From assembly GCF_024170005.1 (NCBI RefSeq), contig NZ_JALJXJ010000002.1, positions 372,001 to 436,000 on the forward strand: a stretch of DNA of 64,000 bases, given 5' to 3'. Under the pieces are notes generated by a model. That model had not been told where the DNA came from. It saw only the letters and a list, made by a program, of their open reading frames with translations, and searched no databases. The position numbers were made by a program, and so were the translations under genes. This DNA is from Azospirillum lipoferum. Lineage in GTDB: Bacteria; Pseudomonadota; Alphaproteobacteria; Azospirillales; Azospirillaceae. This document shows, piece after piece, positions 26,226 through 34,481 of the stretch; positions within the stretch are counted from its first letter, which is position 1; every line of letters begins with the position of its first letter.

Positions 26226-26453
26226 ATGAGCAAGAAGCATGTCCAGATCGGGCAGGTTTTCCAACCGGTTGGCAGTGCCGGTGGCCGCGGTTGGCGGGTG
26301 ACGGCAACGGTCAACCTGCTGGGCATCCCCCATGCCCGCGTCGTCAGCACCGAAGACGAGGGCGTGTCGAAGACCCTGAGCTGCTCGGTCCTCGCCGACA
26401 CCAGCCACTACCGGCTGATCGCTTCGGCTCCGGCGGATGGGATGGCGGCGTAG
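26226..26453 (+). CDS. Small conserved-looking hypothetical protein
   Basis: 75 residues from MSKKHVQIGQ (ATG at 26226). The segment GRGWRVTATVNLLGIPHARV followed by STEDEGVSKTLSCSVLAD looks like a small all-beta domain. No membrane segment or signal is present. I do not recognise the family. A 200-bp gap precedes it and rarA converges on it 50 bp downstream, so it is a single-gene unit. Confidence 0.65.
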   Translation: MSKKHVQIGQVFQPVGSAGGRGWRVTATVNLLGIPHARVVSTEDEGVSKTLSCSVLADTSHYRLIASAPADGMAA

Positions 26454-26502
26454 GAGCTGCAGTCGAGCGGGCGTTGTCGAATCTCGGCACGGCGTCCGCC
26501 TC

Positions 26503-27822
26503 CTACTCCTCCCCGCGCCGCTCGCGCAGCTTGGCCCAATAATCGAGCCGCTTGCGCAGGTCGCGTTCGAAGCCGCGCTCCACCGGCTGGTAGAACTCGC
26601 GCCGCGCCATCCCTTCGGGGAAATAATTCTGGCCGGAGAAGCCCTCCGCCGTGTCGTGGTCGTATTCGTATCCCTTGCCGTAGCCGATGGTCTTCATCAG
26701 CTTGGTCGGCGCGTTCAGGATATGCTTGGGCGGCATCAGCGAACCGGTCTCCTTCGCCGCCCGAACCGACGCCTTGTAGGCGGTATAGCCGGCGTTCGAC
26801 TTCGGCGCCGTCCCCAGATAGATCACCAGCTGCGCCAGGGCCAGTTCGCCCTCCGGGCTGCCCAGCCGCTCGTAGGCCTCCCAGGCGGCGATGGCCTGGG
26901 TCAGGGCGTTGGGGTCGGCCAGACCGACATCCTCCACCGCGAAGCGGGTCAGCCGGCGGGCGATATAGCGCGGGTCCTCGCCACCGTCCAACATGCGGCT
27001 GTACCAGTAGAGCGCCGCATCGGTGTCCGAGCCGCGCAGCGACTTGTGCAGCGCACTGATGAGGTTGTAGTGCCCCTCCTGCGACTTGTCGTAGAGCGGG
27101 GCACGGCGCTGGATGGTGGCGGCGAGCGCGTTGGTGTCCAGCACTCTTTCGCCCGGCAGCGCGAACAGCTCCTCGCACAGGTTCAGGCAGAAGCGGCCGT
27201 CGCCGTCGGCCATCGCCTTCACGGCGGCGCGCGCGTCGGCATCGAGCGGCAGCGGCCGGCCCATCTCCGCCTCCGCCCGCGACAGCAGCTTTTCCAGTGC
27301 TGTGTCGTCCAGCCGGTTCAGCACGAAGACCTGCGCCCGCGACAGCAAGGCGGCGTTCAGCTCGAAGGACGGATTCTCGGTGGTGGCGCCGACCAGCGTG
27401 ACGGTGCCGTCCTCGACGAAGGGCAGGAAGCCGTCCTGCTGCGAGCGGTTGAAGCGGTGGATCTCGTCGATGAACAGCAGCGTGCCCTGCCCCGCCACCC
27501 GGCGGGCGCGGGCAGCGTCGAAGACCTTGCGCAGGTCGGCGACGCCGGAGAACACCGCCGACAGCGGTTCGAAATGCAGGTCGGTGCTGTGGGCCAGCAG
27601 GCGGGCGATGGTGGTCTTGCCGCAGCCGGGCGGTCCCCACAGGATCATGGAGGCCAGCCGCCGAGCCGCCACCATGCGGCCGAGCGGCCCGTCGGGCTTC
27701 AGCAGATGATCCTGCCCGACGACCTCGTCCAGCGTGTGCGGGCGCAACCGGTCGGCGAGCGGACGGGGGGCCGCCGATTCGAACAGTCCGGCATCCCCGC
27801 CCGACTCGCCGCGTTTCGCCAT
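26503..27822 (-). CDS. rarA: Replication-associated recombination protein RarA (MgsA)
   Basis: 439 residues. AAA+ ATPase related to clamp loaders and RuvB that acts at stalled replication forks. N-terminal PLADRLRPHTLDEVVGQDHL, Walker A GPPGCGKTTIARLLA, Walker B LLFIDEIHRFNRSQQD, sensor 1 LVGATTENPSFELN, and the C-terminal tetramerisation region with SLRGSDTDAALYWYSRML, GEDPRYIARRLTRFAVEDVG and KSNAGYTAYKA are all present. It ends in RLDYWAKLRERRGEE. A lipoprotein gene lies 10 bp upstream on the same strand. Confidence 0.96.
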   Translation of the reverse strand: MAKRGESGGDAGLFESAAPRPLADRLRPHTLDEVVGQDHLLKPDGPLGRMVAARRLASMILWGPPGCGKTTIARLLAHSTDLHFEPLSAVFSGVADLRKVFDAARARRVAGQGTLLFIDEIHRFNRSQQDGFLPFVEDGTVTLVGATTENPSFELNAALLSRAQVFVLNRLDDTALEKLLSRAEAEMGRPLPLDADARAAVKAMADGDGRFCLNLCEELFALPGERVLDTNALAATIQRRAPLYDKSQEGHYNLISALHKSLRGSDTDAALYWYSRMLDGGEDPRYIARRLTRFAVEDVGLADPNALTQAIAAWEAYERLGSPEGELALAQLVIYLGTAPKSNAGYTAYKASVRAAKETGSLMPPKHILNAPTKLMKTIGYGKGYEYDHDTAEGFSGQNYFPEGMARREFYQPVERGFERDLRKRLDYWAKLRERRGEE

Positions 27823-27832
27823 GACCGCTGCC

Positions 27833-28216
27833 TCAGCGCACCGAGGTGCAGCGCTGGTAGCACTGCTTCAGCTGGTAGCTGCAGTTGTCGGTCGGGCTGA
27901 AGGGTGTCGAGTCGGTGCGGTCGATGCCACCCTGGTTGCGGGCCGCGACCGAATCCATGCACACATTGTGGCTGCGCTCGCACTGGACCTGACAGGAGGC
28001 GCCGGCACCGGTGCCGCCATCGAGCCGCAGCGACTGGTCGTCGGCACTGGCCCGCGGGGTGGACGGTCCGGGGACCACAGTGACGGTGGGCGCCGGGCCG
28101 GAGGCGGGGCGCGCGGCCGGATCGGCGCAGGCCGACAGGCCGAGCAGGGCCACGGCCATAAGCGGGGCCACAAGCGGGGCCATAAGCGGGGCGGCGAGAC
28201 GGACCGGACGGAACAT
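27833..28216 (-). CDS. Putative lipoprotein, cysteine-containing
   Basis: 127 residues from the ATG at 28216, which has GGAG about 11 nt upstream. The N-terminus is a lipoprotein signal: hydrophobic stretch ending in the lipobox LLGLSAC, so the mature protein starts with a lipidated Cys. After a Pro/Ala-rich linker there are six further cysteines (CQVQCERSHNVC, CSYQLKQCYQRC) in a C...C......C pattern, suggesting disulfides in the periplasm. I do not recognise the family. It is 10 bp upstream of rarA and may be cotranscribed with it. The signal peptide is encoded by a 12-bp tandem repeat. Confidence 0.75.
   Translation of the reverse strand: MFRPVRLAAPLMAPLVAPLMAVALLGLSACADPAARPASGPAPTVTVVPGPSTPRASADDQSLRLDGGTGAGASCQVQCERSHNVCMDSVAARNQGGIDRTDSTPFSPTDNCSYQLKQCYQRCTSVR
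28155..28190. repeat. 12-bp tandem repeat, three copies, within the lipoprotein signal sequence
   Basis: Three consecutive units of GCC-A(T/C)AAGCGGG lie at 28155-28166, 28167-28178 and 28179-28190. The 12-bp period keeps the frame and encodes repeated APL(M/V) in the signal peptide hydrophobic core. Copy-number change would lengthen or shorten that core by four residues. Confidence 0.8.
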
Positions 28217-28346
28217 AGCCACGACGGCTCCTATTGTTCTTGTTGTGAGAACGGCCATGGGCATGGCGGAATGCCACACCCCTCTGGACCATTCCCCGTT
28301 CGGTCCCCACTATGCCGATAACCGTAGCAAGAAGGGAATGACTGAA

Positions 28347-28619
28347 ATGACACCGGAATCGGACGGCAGACCAACCGGCAACCGGCAGCGCCACCGGTCC
28401 TGGCGGCTGTTGCTGGCGCTGCTCGTCCTTGGCCTCGTCATGCTGGCCTCGCGCGTGCTGGCTCTGCCCAACATCGGCATGGGCGAGATGATCGTCCCGC
28501 TGCTGGGCGGGCTGTTCGTGGCGGTCGCCATCGTCCTGATCGTGCGCCGCGACCGCGCCGACCGCGACGCCCTGCCCCCGTCCCGGCGCAACCGCCAGGA
28601 CCAGGGCATGCCGGACTGA
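28347..28619 (+). CDS. Small membrane protein, hypothetical
   Basis: 90 residues from the ATG at 28347, with AAGGGA 9 nt upstream; the ATG at 28338 is too close to that site. Two hydrophobic helices are visible (LLLALLVLGLVMLASRVLAL and IVPLLGGLFVAVAIVLIV) joined by a short loop, with basic residues at both ends (NRQRHRSWR, RRDRADRD). Both ends are therefore predicted to be cytoplasmic. The family is not recognised. It converges on the VTT protein gene with 14 bp between stops. Confidence 0.7.
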   Translation: MTPESDGRPTGNRQRHRSWRLLLALLVLGLVMLASRVLALPNIGMGEMIVPLLGGLFVAVAIVLIVRRDRADRDALPPSRRNRQDQGMPD

Positions 28620-28633
28620 TCAGGCAAGCAGGA

Positions 28634-29212
28634 TCAGACGAACTTGAAGCTGAGCAGGCCGCCGACCACCACGACCAGCAGGACGGTGGCCACCAGCATC
28701 AGCCGCTTCTCGATGATCTGCTGAACCTGTGGGCCGTAGAAGTGCAGCAGGATGGCGATCATGTAGAATCGGGAGAAGCGCGCGACGATCGAACAGAGGA
28801 TGAAGACCGTCAGGTCCAGATGCGCGAATCCGGCGGTGATCGTCAGCAGCTTGTAGGGGATCGGCGTCACCCCCTTCAGGATCAGGAACCAGGGGCCGAA
28901 TTCGGCGAACATCTCCTGGAAATGCTGGAACGACTCCTGCGCATTGTAGAAGTCGATGATCATCCGCCCGATGCTCTCGAACAGATAGAAGCCCAGCGCA
29001 TAGCCCAGCAGGCCGCCCAGCAGCGACGCGAGCGCGCAGATGTTGGTGTAGAACCACAGCTTCTTCGGCTTCTCCAGACACATCGGCACCAGCATCACGT
29101 CCGGCGGCAACGGAAAGAAGGAGCTTTCGGCGAAGGAGATCGCCGACATCCACCAGACGGCATCGTCGCGGGCGGACAGGCGCTGGAGGCGCGTGTAAAG
29201 AGAACGCAACAT
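28634..29212 (-). CDS. VTT-domain (DedA/YqaA-like) membrane protein
   Basis: 192 residues from MLRSLYTRLQ at 29212. Several membrane helices and the VTT/SNARE-associated pattern: SFAESSFFPLPPDVMLVPMC, LGGLLGYALGFYL, FGPWFLILKGVTPIPYKLLT and ITAGFAHLDLTVFILCSIVARF. DedA-superfamily proteins are thought to be lipid scramblases/flippases (undecaprenyl phosphate or phospholipid) of the inner membrane. YqaA members are shorter, as here. The terminator of the ribosomal operon upstream separates it from rplQ. Confidence 0.85.
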   Translation of the reverse strand: MLRSLYTRLQRLSARDDAVWWMSAISFAESSFFPLPPDVMLVPMCLEKPKKLWFYTNICALASLLGGLLGYALGFYLFESIGRMIIDFYNAQESFQHFQEMFAEFGPWFLILKGVTPIPYKLLTITAGFAHLDLTVFILCSIVARFSRFYMIAILLHFYGPQVQQIIEKRLMLVATVLLVVVVGGLLSFKFV

Positions 29213-29229
29213 TTGACCGGCCACATAAG

Positions 29230-29268
29230 AGAAAACCCCTCCTTCGGGGAAGTCCCCGAAGGAAGGGT
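29230..29268 (-). terminator. Rho-independent terminator of the rpsM-rplQ operon
   Basis: On the minus strand CCTTCGGGGA (complement of 29253-29262) pairs perfectly with TCCCCGAAGG (complement of 29241-29250) over a 2-nt gap, effectively a tetraloop or larger loop. AGGGGTTTTC follows with a T tract. It is 100 bp downstream of the rplQ stop codon. Confidence 0.8.
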
Positions 29269-29367
29269 CTAATATATCACCGATATCGGCGGTTCCGTCC
29301 TGTGCGACACGGGATACTGAGACCCGATGCCGCACAGGGCGGTAGACCGGCCCGATGCCCGGCCATG

Positions 29368-29796
29368 TTACTCGGCGGTCTCGCCTTCGGCCTCGGCGGC
29401 GTCCTGCGTCGGGCCGGAGTTCTGGCCCTTGGCGGAGACGTCGCGCTCGACCAGCTCGAACACCGCCATGTCGGCGGCGTCGCCGTAGCGGAAGCCGGCC
29501 TTCAGGACGCGGCTGTAGCCACCCTGACGATCCTTGTAGCGGTCGGCCAGGACGGTGAACAGCTTGGTCACCGTCTCGTTGTCGCGCAGCTGGGCGAAAG
29601 CCAGACGACGGTTGGCCAGGCCACCCTTCTTGCCGAGCGTGATCAGCTTGTCGACGATCGGACGCAGGTCCTTCGCCTTCGGCAGGGTGGTGGTGATCTG
29701 CTCGTGCTTGATCACCGCGTTCGCCATGTTCGAGAACATGGCCTTGCGGTGGCTGCTGGTCTTGCTGAACTTACGTCCCGAAACGCCGTGACGCAT
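29368..29796 (-). CDS. rplQ: 50S ribosomal protein L17
   Basis: 142 residues. [20 protein letters not shown] and [20 protein letters not shown] are the standard bL17 N-terminus, and the [25 protein letters not shown] block follows in its usual place. The C-terminal tail is acidic and Ala/Glu-rich, as common in alphaproteobacteria. Last gene of the operon, 162 bp after rpoA; the gap holds an imperfect hairpin (about 29906-29939). Confidence 0.98.
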   Translation of the reverse strand: MRHGVSGRKFSKTSSHRKAMFSNMANAVIKHEQITTTLPKAKDLRPIVDKLITLGKKGGLANRRLAFAQLRDNETVTKLFTVLADRYKDRQGGYSRVLKAGFRYGDAADMAVFELVERDVSAKGQNSGPTQDAAEAEGETAE

Positions 29797-29958
29797 GGCG
29801 GTCCTCCTTCATGGCATGGCCCCCCTCGGGGAGCCGATCGTGAACCCCGCCGCCCAGTCGTATCGCTGGTACGGCCAAGGGGTCGGGCCGTGGCGGCCCT
29901 GGGAAATGCGCCCTTCCCGTCCGGAAACGGAAAAGGCGCAGGCAAAATGCCGAGATGC

Positions 29959-30975
29959 TTAGTACGGCTCTTCCAGACGCTTGGCCAGCTCTTCGATGTT
30001 CTCCGGCGGCCAGTTCGGGATTTCCATACCGAGGTGCAGGCCCATCTGGGACAGCACTTCCTTGATCTCGTTCAGCGACTTGCGGCCGAAGTTCGGGGTG
30101 CGGAGCATTTCCGCCTCCGTCTTCTGCACCAGATCGCCGATGTAGACGATGTTGTCGTTCTTGAGGCAGTTGGCCGAACGGACCGACAGTTCCAGCTCGT
30201 CCACCTTGCGGAGCAGGTTCTTGTTGAACGGAACCTCCTCGTGCTTCTCCTCGGAGACGGCGTGCGTCGGCTCCTCGAAGTTGATGAACAGCTGCAGCTG
30301 GTCCTGCAGGATGCGGGCGGCGAGCGCCACCGCGTCGTCCGGCTTGACCGAACCGTTGGTCTCCACCGTCATCGACAGGCGGTCATAGTCGGTGACCTGC
30401 CCGACGCGGGCATTGTCGACCTTGTAGGACACCTTGCGGACCGGGGAGAACAGGGCGTCGATCGGAATCAGGCCGATGGGCGCATCTTCCGGACGGTTCT
30501 GGCTGGCCGGGACGTAGCCCTTGCCGGTCTCGACCGTCAGTTCCATGTTCAGCCGCGCGCCATTGTCCAGCGTGCAGATGACCAGTTCCGGATCCATGAC
30601 CTGGATGTCGGGACCGGTCTCGATCATGCCGGCCTTGACCTCGCCCGGGCCTTCGGCGCGCAGGCGCATACGCTTCGGGCCGTCGCCGCCCATGCGCAGA
30701 CCCATCGTCTTGATATTCAGGACGATGTCGGTCACGTCCTCGCGGACGCCGGGAATCGACGAGAACTCGTGCAGCACGCCATCGATGTGGATCGACGTGA
30801 CGGCGGCACCCTGCAGCGAGGAGAGCAGGATGCGGCGCAGCGCGTTGCCCAGGGTCAGACCGAAGCCGCGTTCCAGCGGCTCGGCGACCACGGTCGCGAA
30901 GCGGTCGGCGTCGTCACCGGGCTGGATGTCCAGCTTGCTCGGCTTAATCAGTTCCTGCCAGTTCTTCTGAAGCAC
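29959..30975 (-). CDS. rpoA: DNA-directed RNA polymerase alpha subunit
   Basis: 338 residues. The N-terminal dimerisation domain is visible ([20 protein letters not shown], then [21 protein letters not shown]). A linker leads to the C-terminal UP-element/activator-binding domain with [20 protein letters not shown] and [17 protein letters not shown]. It assembles the polymerase core. Within the ribosomal operon it follows rpsK after an unusually long 136-bp gap carrying a strong hairpin. Confidence 0.98.
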   Translation of the reverse strand: MLQKNWQELIKPSKLDIQPGDDADRFATVVAEPLERGFGLTLGNALRRILLSSLQGAAVTSIHIDGVLHEFSSIPGVREDVTDIVLNIKTMGLRMGGDGPKRMRLRAEGPGEVKAGMIETGPDIQVMDPELVICTLDNGARLNMELTVETGKGYVPASQNRPEDAPIGLIPIDALFSPVRKVSYKVDNARVGQVTDYDRLSMTVETNGSVKPDDAVALAARILQDQLQLFINFEEPTHAVSEEKHEEVPFNKNLLRKVDELELSVRSANCLKNDNIVYIGDLVQKTEAEMLRTPNFGRKSLNEIKEVLSQMGLHLGMEIPNWPPENIEELAKRLEEPY

Positions 30976-31025
30976 GGATCGACCTCAAGATGCCATCGGG
31001 TGAACACGAACCCGCGGGGCCCGAA

Positions 31026-31078
31026 CCATTCCCATGCTGAGGGGGCCGCGATGGCTGCGGCCCCCTATCCCGGAATGG
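31026..31078 (-). promoter_or_regulatory. Compound hairpin between rpsK and rpoA
   Basis: A perfect 9-bp stem GGGGGCCGC (31041-31049) / GCGGCCCCC (31057-31065) with a 7-nt loop is nested inside a second pair CCATTCC (31026-31032) / GGAATGG (31072-31078). No T tract follows on the coding strand, so this is not a classic terminator. It may stabilise, process or attenuate the operon mRNA, or bind a regulatory ribosomal protein. Confidence 0.55.
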
Positions 31079-31111
31079 CTGGTCCCCGCGGGTGCGGAAG
31101 GCTGTACTAAA

Positions 31112-31510
31112 TCAGACGCGGCGCTTCTTCGGCGGGCGAACGCCGTTGTGCGGGATCGGCGTGACGTCGCGGATCGAGGTGATCTGGAAGCCGATCGACT
31201 GCAGGGCGCGCAGAGCGGACTCGCGCCCCGAACCCGGGCCCTTCACTTCAACTTCCAGGGTCTTCATGCCGTGTTCCTGAGCCTTGCGGCCAGCGTCCTC
31301 GGCAGCGACCTGGGCAGCGTAGGGGGTCGACTTGCGCGAACCCTTGAAGCCCATGGTACCCGACGACGACCAGGCAATGGTGTTGCCCTGCGCGTCGGTG
31401 ATGGTGATCATCGTGTTGTTGAACGAGGCGTTCACGTGAGCGACGCCGGCGGTGATGTTCTTGCGCTCGCGACGACGCAGGCGCTGAGAAGCGGCGGAGG
31501 GCTTGGCCAT
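31112..31510 (-). CDS. rpsK: 30S ribosomal protein S11
   Basis: 132 residues. The uS11 signature is complete: [60 protein letters not shown], and the C-terminal [16 protein letters not shown]. It forms part of the 30S platform. It starts 15 bp after rpsM. Confidence 0.98.
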   Translation of the reverse strand: MAKPSAASQRLRRRERKNITAGVAHVNASFNNTMITITDAQGNTIAWSSSGTMGFKGSRKSTPYAAQVAAEDAGRKAQEHGMKTLEVEVKGPGSGRESALRALQSIGFQITSIRDVTPIPHNGVRPPKKRRV

Positions 31511-31525
31511 TTTGCGTTCGTCCTC

Positions 31526-31894
31526 TTACTTCTTCTTGCCGGCGATCGGCTTGGCCGGACCCTTGCGGGTGCGGGCGTTCGTGTGGGTGCGCTGGCCGCG
31601 GACCGGCAGGCCCTTGCGGTGACGCAGGCCACGGTAGCAGCCCAGGTCCATCAGACGCTTGATGTTCATGGCGACTTCACGACGAAGATCGCCCTCGACG
31701 CGGTAATCGGCGTCGATGGTCTCGCGGATCTTCAGGACTTCGTCGTCCGTCAGCTCGTTCACGCGACGCTCGGCCGGGATCGCCAGCTTCGCGCAGATTT
31801 CCTTGGCCTTGAAGGGGCCGATGCCATGGATGTAGGTCAACCCGATCTCCACGCGCTTCTGCGCGGGGATGTTGACGCCAGCGATACGCGCCAC
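31526..31894 (-). CDS. rpsM: 30S ribosomal protein S13
   Basis: 122 residues. uS13: [34 protein letters not shown], and the basic tail [20 protein letters not shown]...[12 protein letters not shown] that contacts the P-site tRNA. First gene of the rpsM-rpsK-rpoA-rplQ operon. The usual upstream genes secY and adk are not there; an unrelated membrane protein gene is. Confidence 0.98.
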   Translation of the reverse strand: MARIAGVNIPAQKRVEIGLTYIHGIGPFKAKEICAKLAIPAERRVNELTDDEVLKIRETIDADYRVEGDLRREVAMNIKRLMDLGCYRGLRHRKGLPVRGQRTHTNARTRKGPAKPIAGKKK

Positions 31895-32032
31895 GCTACT
31901 CTCCTCAGTCTCGATATCTCAACGGCAGCCCGTCGGGCCGCCTACACACCGAGCAAATCCCGCCCGGCACAAGGCCAGACCCGGGAACGCACAATGTTAC
32001 CCGCCACCCCGGCGGGGCAGCGAGAGGGTGGG

Positions 32033-32060
32033 ACTATAGAAAAACCTCGGAACTTGTCAA
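32033..32060 (-). promoter_or_regulatory. Strong sigma-70-type promoter of the rpsM operon
   Basis: On the minus strand a perfect -35 TTGACA (complement of 32055-32060) and a -10 TATAGT (complement of 32033-32038) are separated by 16 bp. The expected transcription start is near 32026, giving a leader of about 130 nt before the rpsM start codon. It lies right after the end of the upstream gene (stop at 32094) and would make the operon independent of it. Confidence 0.8.
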
Positions 32061-32093
32061 GGCCGATTGCTTGCTGCGCCCGGGCTCTATCCA

Positions 32094-33500
32094 TTACTCG
32101 GCTGGAACCGGCAGGCGGACGGTGACAGGTGCCGGAGTCGCCGGCTCCTCTCCGGAACCGGCATCGTCCCGCGGCCCGTCCTCGACCACGGCATCATTGA
32201 CCGGAACGGGCCGCAGAGGCGAGCGGCCGGACTTCAGCATGGCACGGTCGCGCAGCACCTGCGGCAGGTCGAGGCTCAGCTTCAGTTCGATGTTGCGCCA
32301 GATCTGGCGCAGGCGCTGGACATGCAGATCCTCGCCGATCGCCAGCACCACCGATTCGAGGTTGTCCATCGTGATGCCGCGGTCGGCCAGCAGCACATTG
32401 CCCTTCCCATCGGTCTTCGGGCAGTTCAGCGCCTGAGCCAGCCTCGGCCGCGACTCCGGCCGGCTCATGAAGCGTTCGACATCGAAGATGGTGCGGATGT
32501 TGATGACGCGCAAAGCCTCGATCTGGTCGAGGTCGAGCGCCAGGAGCAGCTGCGCCTGCGCCACCCAGTCCATCGTCTCATAGATGCCGTAGGGGGTTTC
32601 GACGAACAGCAGGATCGGGTTGGCGGTGGCCAGATTCTGCACATCCTCGATCTCGAACTCGGCCAGCCGGAACTTGATGGCCCCATCGATGCCGAGGATC
32701 ATGTCGATCGGATATTCGCGGATGAAGCTCTGCGCCCGCGGGTCGATCCGCCGGATTTGCAGCTGCGGCACCCGGCTCAGCAGCGTTTGCAGCCCCAGCT
32801 TGGGGAAGAAGCCGACCAGAAAGGCGACCAGCAGTTCCGGCACGCGGTCGCCCACCGCCTGTTCCGGCACCATCTGCGCCATGTCCATATAGCCGTGATG
32901 CAGGGTGACCGCGGTAATGCAGGCCAGGATGATGTGCCCGGTCACCCGCAGAAAGGAGATCGGCGACAGATCGTAGTTGGAGATGCGGCGGATCAGATAG
33001 TCGATCGACCAGACATAGGCGCCGAAGAAGGAAAAGGACAGCACCGCCACGGTCTGGAGCTGGTAATGCACCATGTCGATCCGCGTGACGTTGTCGACGC
33101 CATACAGCGTCATGCCGCTGAACAGGGGCTGGAAATGGTCCAGCCGGTCCTTGCCCAGCAGCATGCCGCTGGAGGTCAGGAATCCGCTGAAGGACACCAT
33201 GATGAAGACCAGGACCGGGAAGAAATAGGCCCGCCATTCCGACCGCTGCGTATTGTCCGGTCCCTGCGGCAGCGCCCGGTACTTGTAGGCGGCGAATTCG
33301 AAGGAGGGAATCAACTGATCGTGATCCTGCCCTTCGATGCGGAACACCGACTCCAGATCGGCGATGATCTTCTGCCGCACATTCTTGATGTTGCTGCGCC
33401 CGATGAAGATCGTCAGCGGCAGGATGAAGGACAGACCGAGCAGTCCCAGCGCACTCAGCACCCGCAACTCGCCGATCACCCGGATCGCATGGTCGAACAT
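32094..33500 (-). CDS. Unrecognised multi-pass membrane protein
   Basis: 468 residues with about five predicted membrane segments: near residues 10-32 (LSALGLLGLSFILPLTIFIG), 90-112 (FPVLVFIMVSFSGFL), 150-172, 185-205 and 222-240. A cytoplasmic C-terminal half of about 225 residues follows (IRRIDPRAQSFIREYPIDMI, ETMDWVAQAQLLLALDLDQI, IRTIFDVERFMSRPESRPRL) and a Pro/Val/Glu-rich tail. The C-terminal part has a helix-hairpin-helix-like look (DQIEALRVINIRTI), but I cannot name a family. It stands where secY/adk would normally precede rpsM. Confidence 0.75.
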   Translation of the reverse strand: MFDHAIRVIGELRVLSALGLLGLSFILPLTIFIGRSNIKNVRQKIIADLESVFRIEGQDHDQLIPSFEFAAYKYRALPQGPDNTQRSEWRAYFFPVLVFIMVSFSGFLTSSGMLLGKDRLDHFQPLFSGMTLYGVDNVTRIDMVHYQLQTVAVLSFSFFGAYVWSIDYLIRRISNYDLSPISFLRVTGHIILACITAVTLHHGYMDMAQMVPEQAVGDRVPELLVAFLVGFFPKLGLQTLLSRVPQLQIRRIDPRAQSFIREYPIDMILGIDGAIKFRLAEFEIEDVQNLATANPILLFVETPYGIYETMDWVAQAQLLLALDLDQIEALRVINIRTIFDVERFMSRPESRPRLAQALNCPKTDGKGNVLLADRGITMDNLESVVLAIGEDLHVQRLRQIWRNIELKLSLDLPQVLRDRAMLKSGRSPLRPVPVNDAVVEDGPRDDAGSGEEPATPAPVTVRLPVPAE

Positions 33501-33650
33501 CCCGCCCCCGTCGGCAGAGCCGTCACGCCGGTCAGGGACGTGCGGTCATGAAAAGCGACTGCCCGACAGTCGCACCGACGAAGGTTATACCCCTATCGCG
33601 CGCTTTTCAGGAAAGATTTGCGCGTGACAATCAGCGTCACGCCTGACCGG

Positions 33651-34208
33651 TCAGAGGTCCCTGCCGACAGGCCGACGGCGGAGCGCATCGGCCTGCACCC
33701 GGACCCGGGTGAGATGCGGATTGATCGTCAGCGCCGCATCGAAGGCGCGGAGCGCCGGCTTCTCGTCGCCCAGCGCCAGATAGACCAGCCCCAATTCCAC
33801 CAGCGCCCCGAAATGGCGGGGCTCCAGCGACAGCGCCCGGTGGAGGTCCAGCATGGCCGCGCGGTAGTCGCCCAGCATGTAATGGGCGGCGGCACGCTTG
33901 TTCCAGCCTTCCGCATAGGACGGATCGCGGGCGACCACCGCGTCGAAAGCACGCAGGGCCGACTCGTAATCGTCGCCGTTCAGGCTGAACACCCCGGCGC
34001 GCATGTCCCGCACCATCGCGGGGTCGGGATGCTCCAGCCAGAAGTCCCAGATATGCTCCTCCACCGATTCGGCATAGGCCCCGTCGGCGGTGGCGTGCAA
34101 AGCCTGGAAAAGACTGTCGAGACGCATGTTCCCCTGCCCTGCCCCGGCCGGAACCCCGAGGGTCAGCGTCAAAAGCACAGTCAAGGAAAAGAAGCGTCGA
34201 ATCGTCAT
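33651..34208 (-). CDS. Secreted TPR protein
   Basis: 185 residues from MTIRRFFSLT (ATG at 34208). A signal peptide is visible (FFSLTVLLTLTLGVPAGAGQG). Then three or so tetratricopeptide repeats: GDDYESALRAFDAVVARDPS, AEGWNKRAAAHYMLGDYRAA, and HFGALVELGLVYLALGDEKP. The RLDSLFQALHATADG segment before them resembles a group of periplasmic TPR proteins widespread in Rhizobiales and Rhodospirillales. A scaffold role in the periplasm is likely, with unknown partners. The gene is probably monocistronic. Confidence 0.8.
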   Translation of the reverse strand: MTIRRFFSLTVLLTLTLGVPAGAGQGNMRLDSLFQALHATADGAYAESVEEHIWDFWLEHPDPAMVRDMRAGVFSLNGDDYESALRAFDAVVARDPSYAEGWNKRAAAHYMLGDYRAAMLDLHRALSLEPRHFGALVELGLVYLALGDEKPALRAFDAALTINPHLTRVRVQADALRRRPVGRDL

Positions 34209-34400
34209 GCCCCAAATTTGGGCACGAATTTGACAGGCTGCCAACTATTTTTTGGTTGCAAAACGATAATGAAATGGTCGAGGGCCTCCTCATGTCGCCT
34301 TAAGGCCGCCGACCTATGCCCCTTATACCATCGGTGCATGCAACAGGCTTGGCCGGAACGGATGGCCCGGCGCCCTGGTCCCGATCTCCTGAAACGGCAA

Positions 34401-34428
34401 ACGGCCGGCGGATCGCTCCGCCGGCCGT
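34401..34428 (-). terminator. Terminator-like stem-loop after the EF-G gene
   Basis: ACGGCCGGCGGA (34401-34412) pairs perfectly over 12 bp with TCCGCCGGCCGT (34417-34428) around a 4-nt loop. On the minus strand it is followed by TTGCCGTTTC, a weak T tract. It is about 50 bp past the stop of the elongation factor gene. Confidence 0.7.
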
Positions 34429-34481
34429 CAGCTTTACCGGAATGTGTCCCGATTGCCGCCCCAATGATTGGGAGCTGGCGA

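Noticed and set aside
28155..28190. The three-unit repeat as a CRISPR or phage-type array
   Set aside because: It has no spacers, a 12-bp unit, and lies inside a coding frame.
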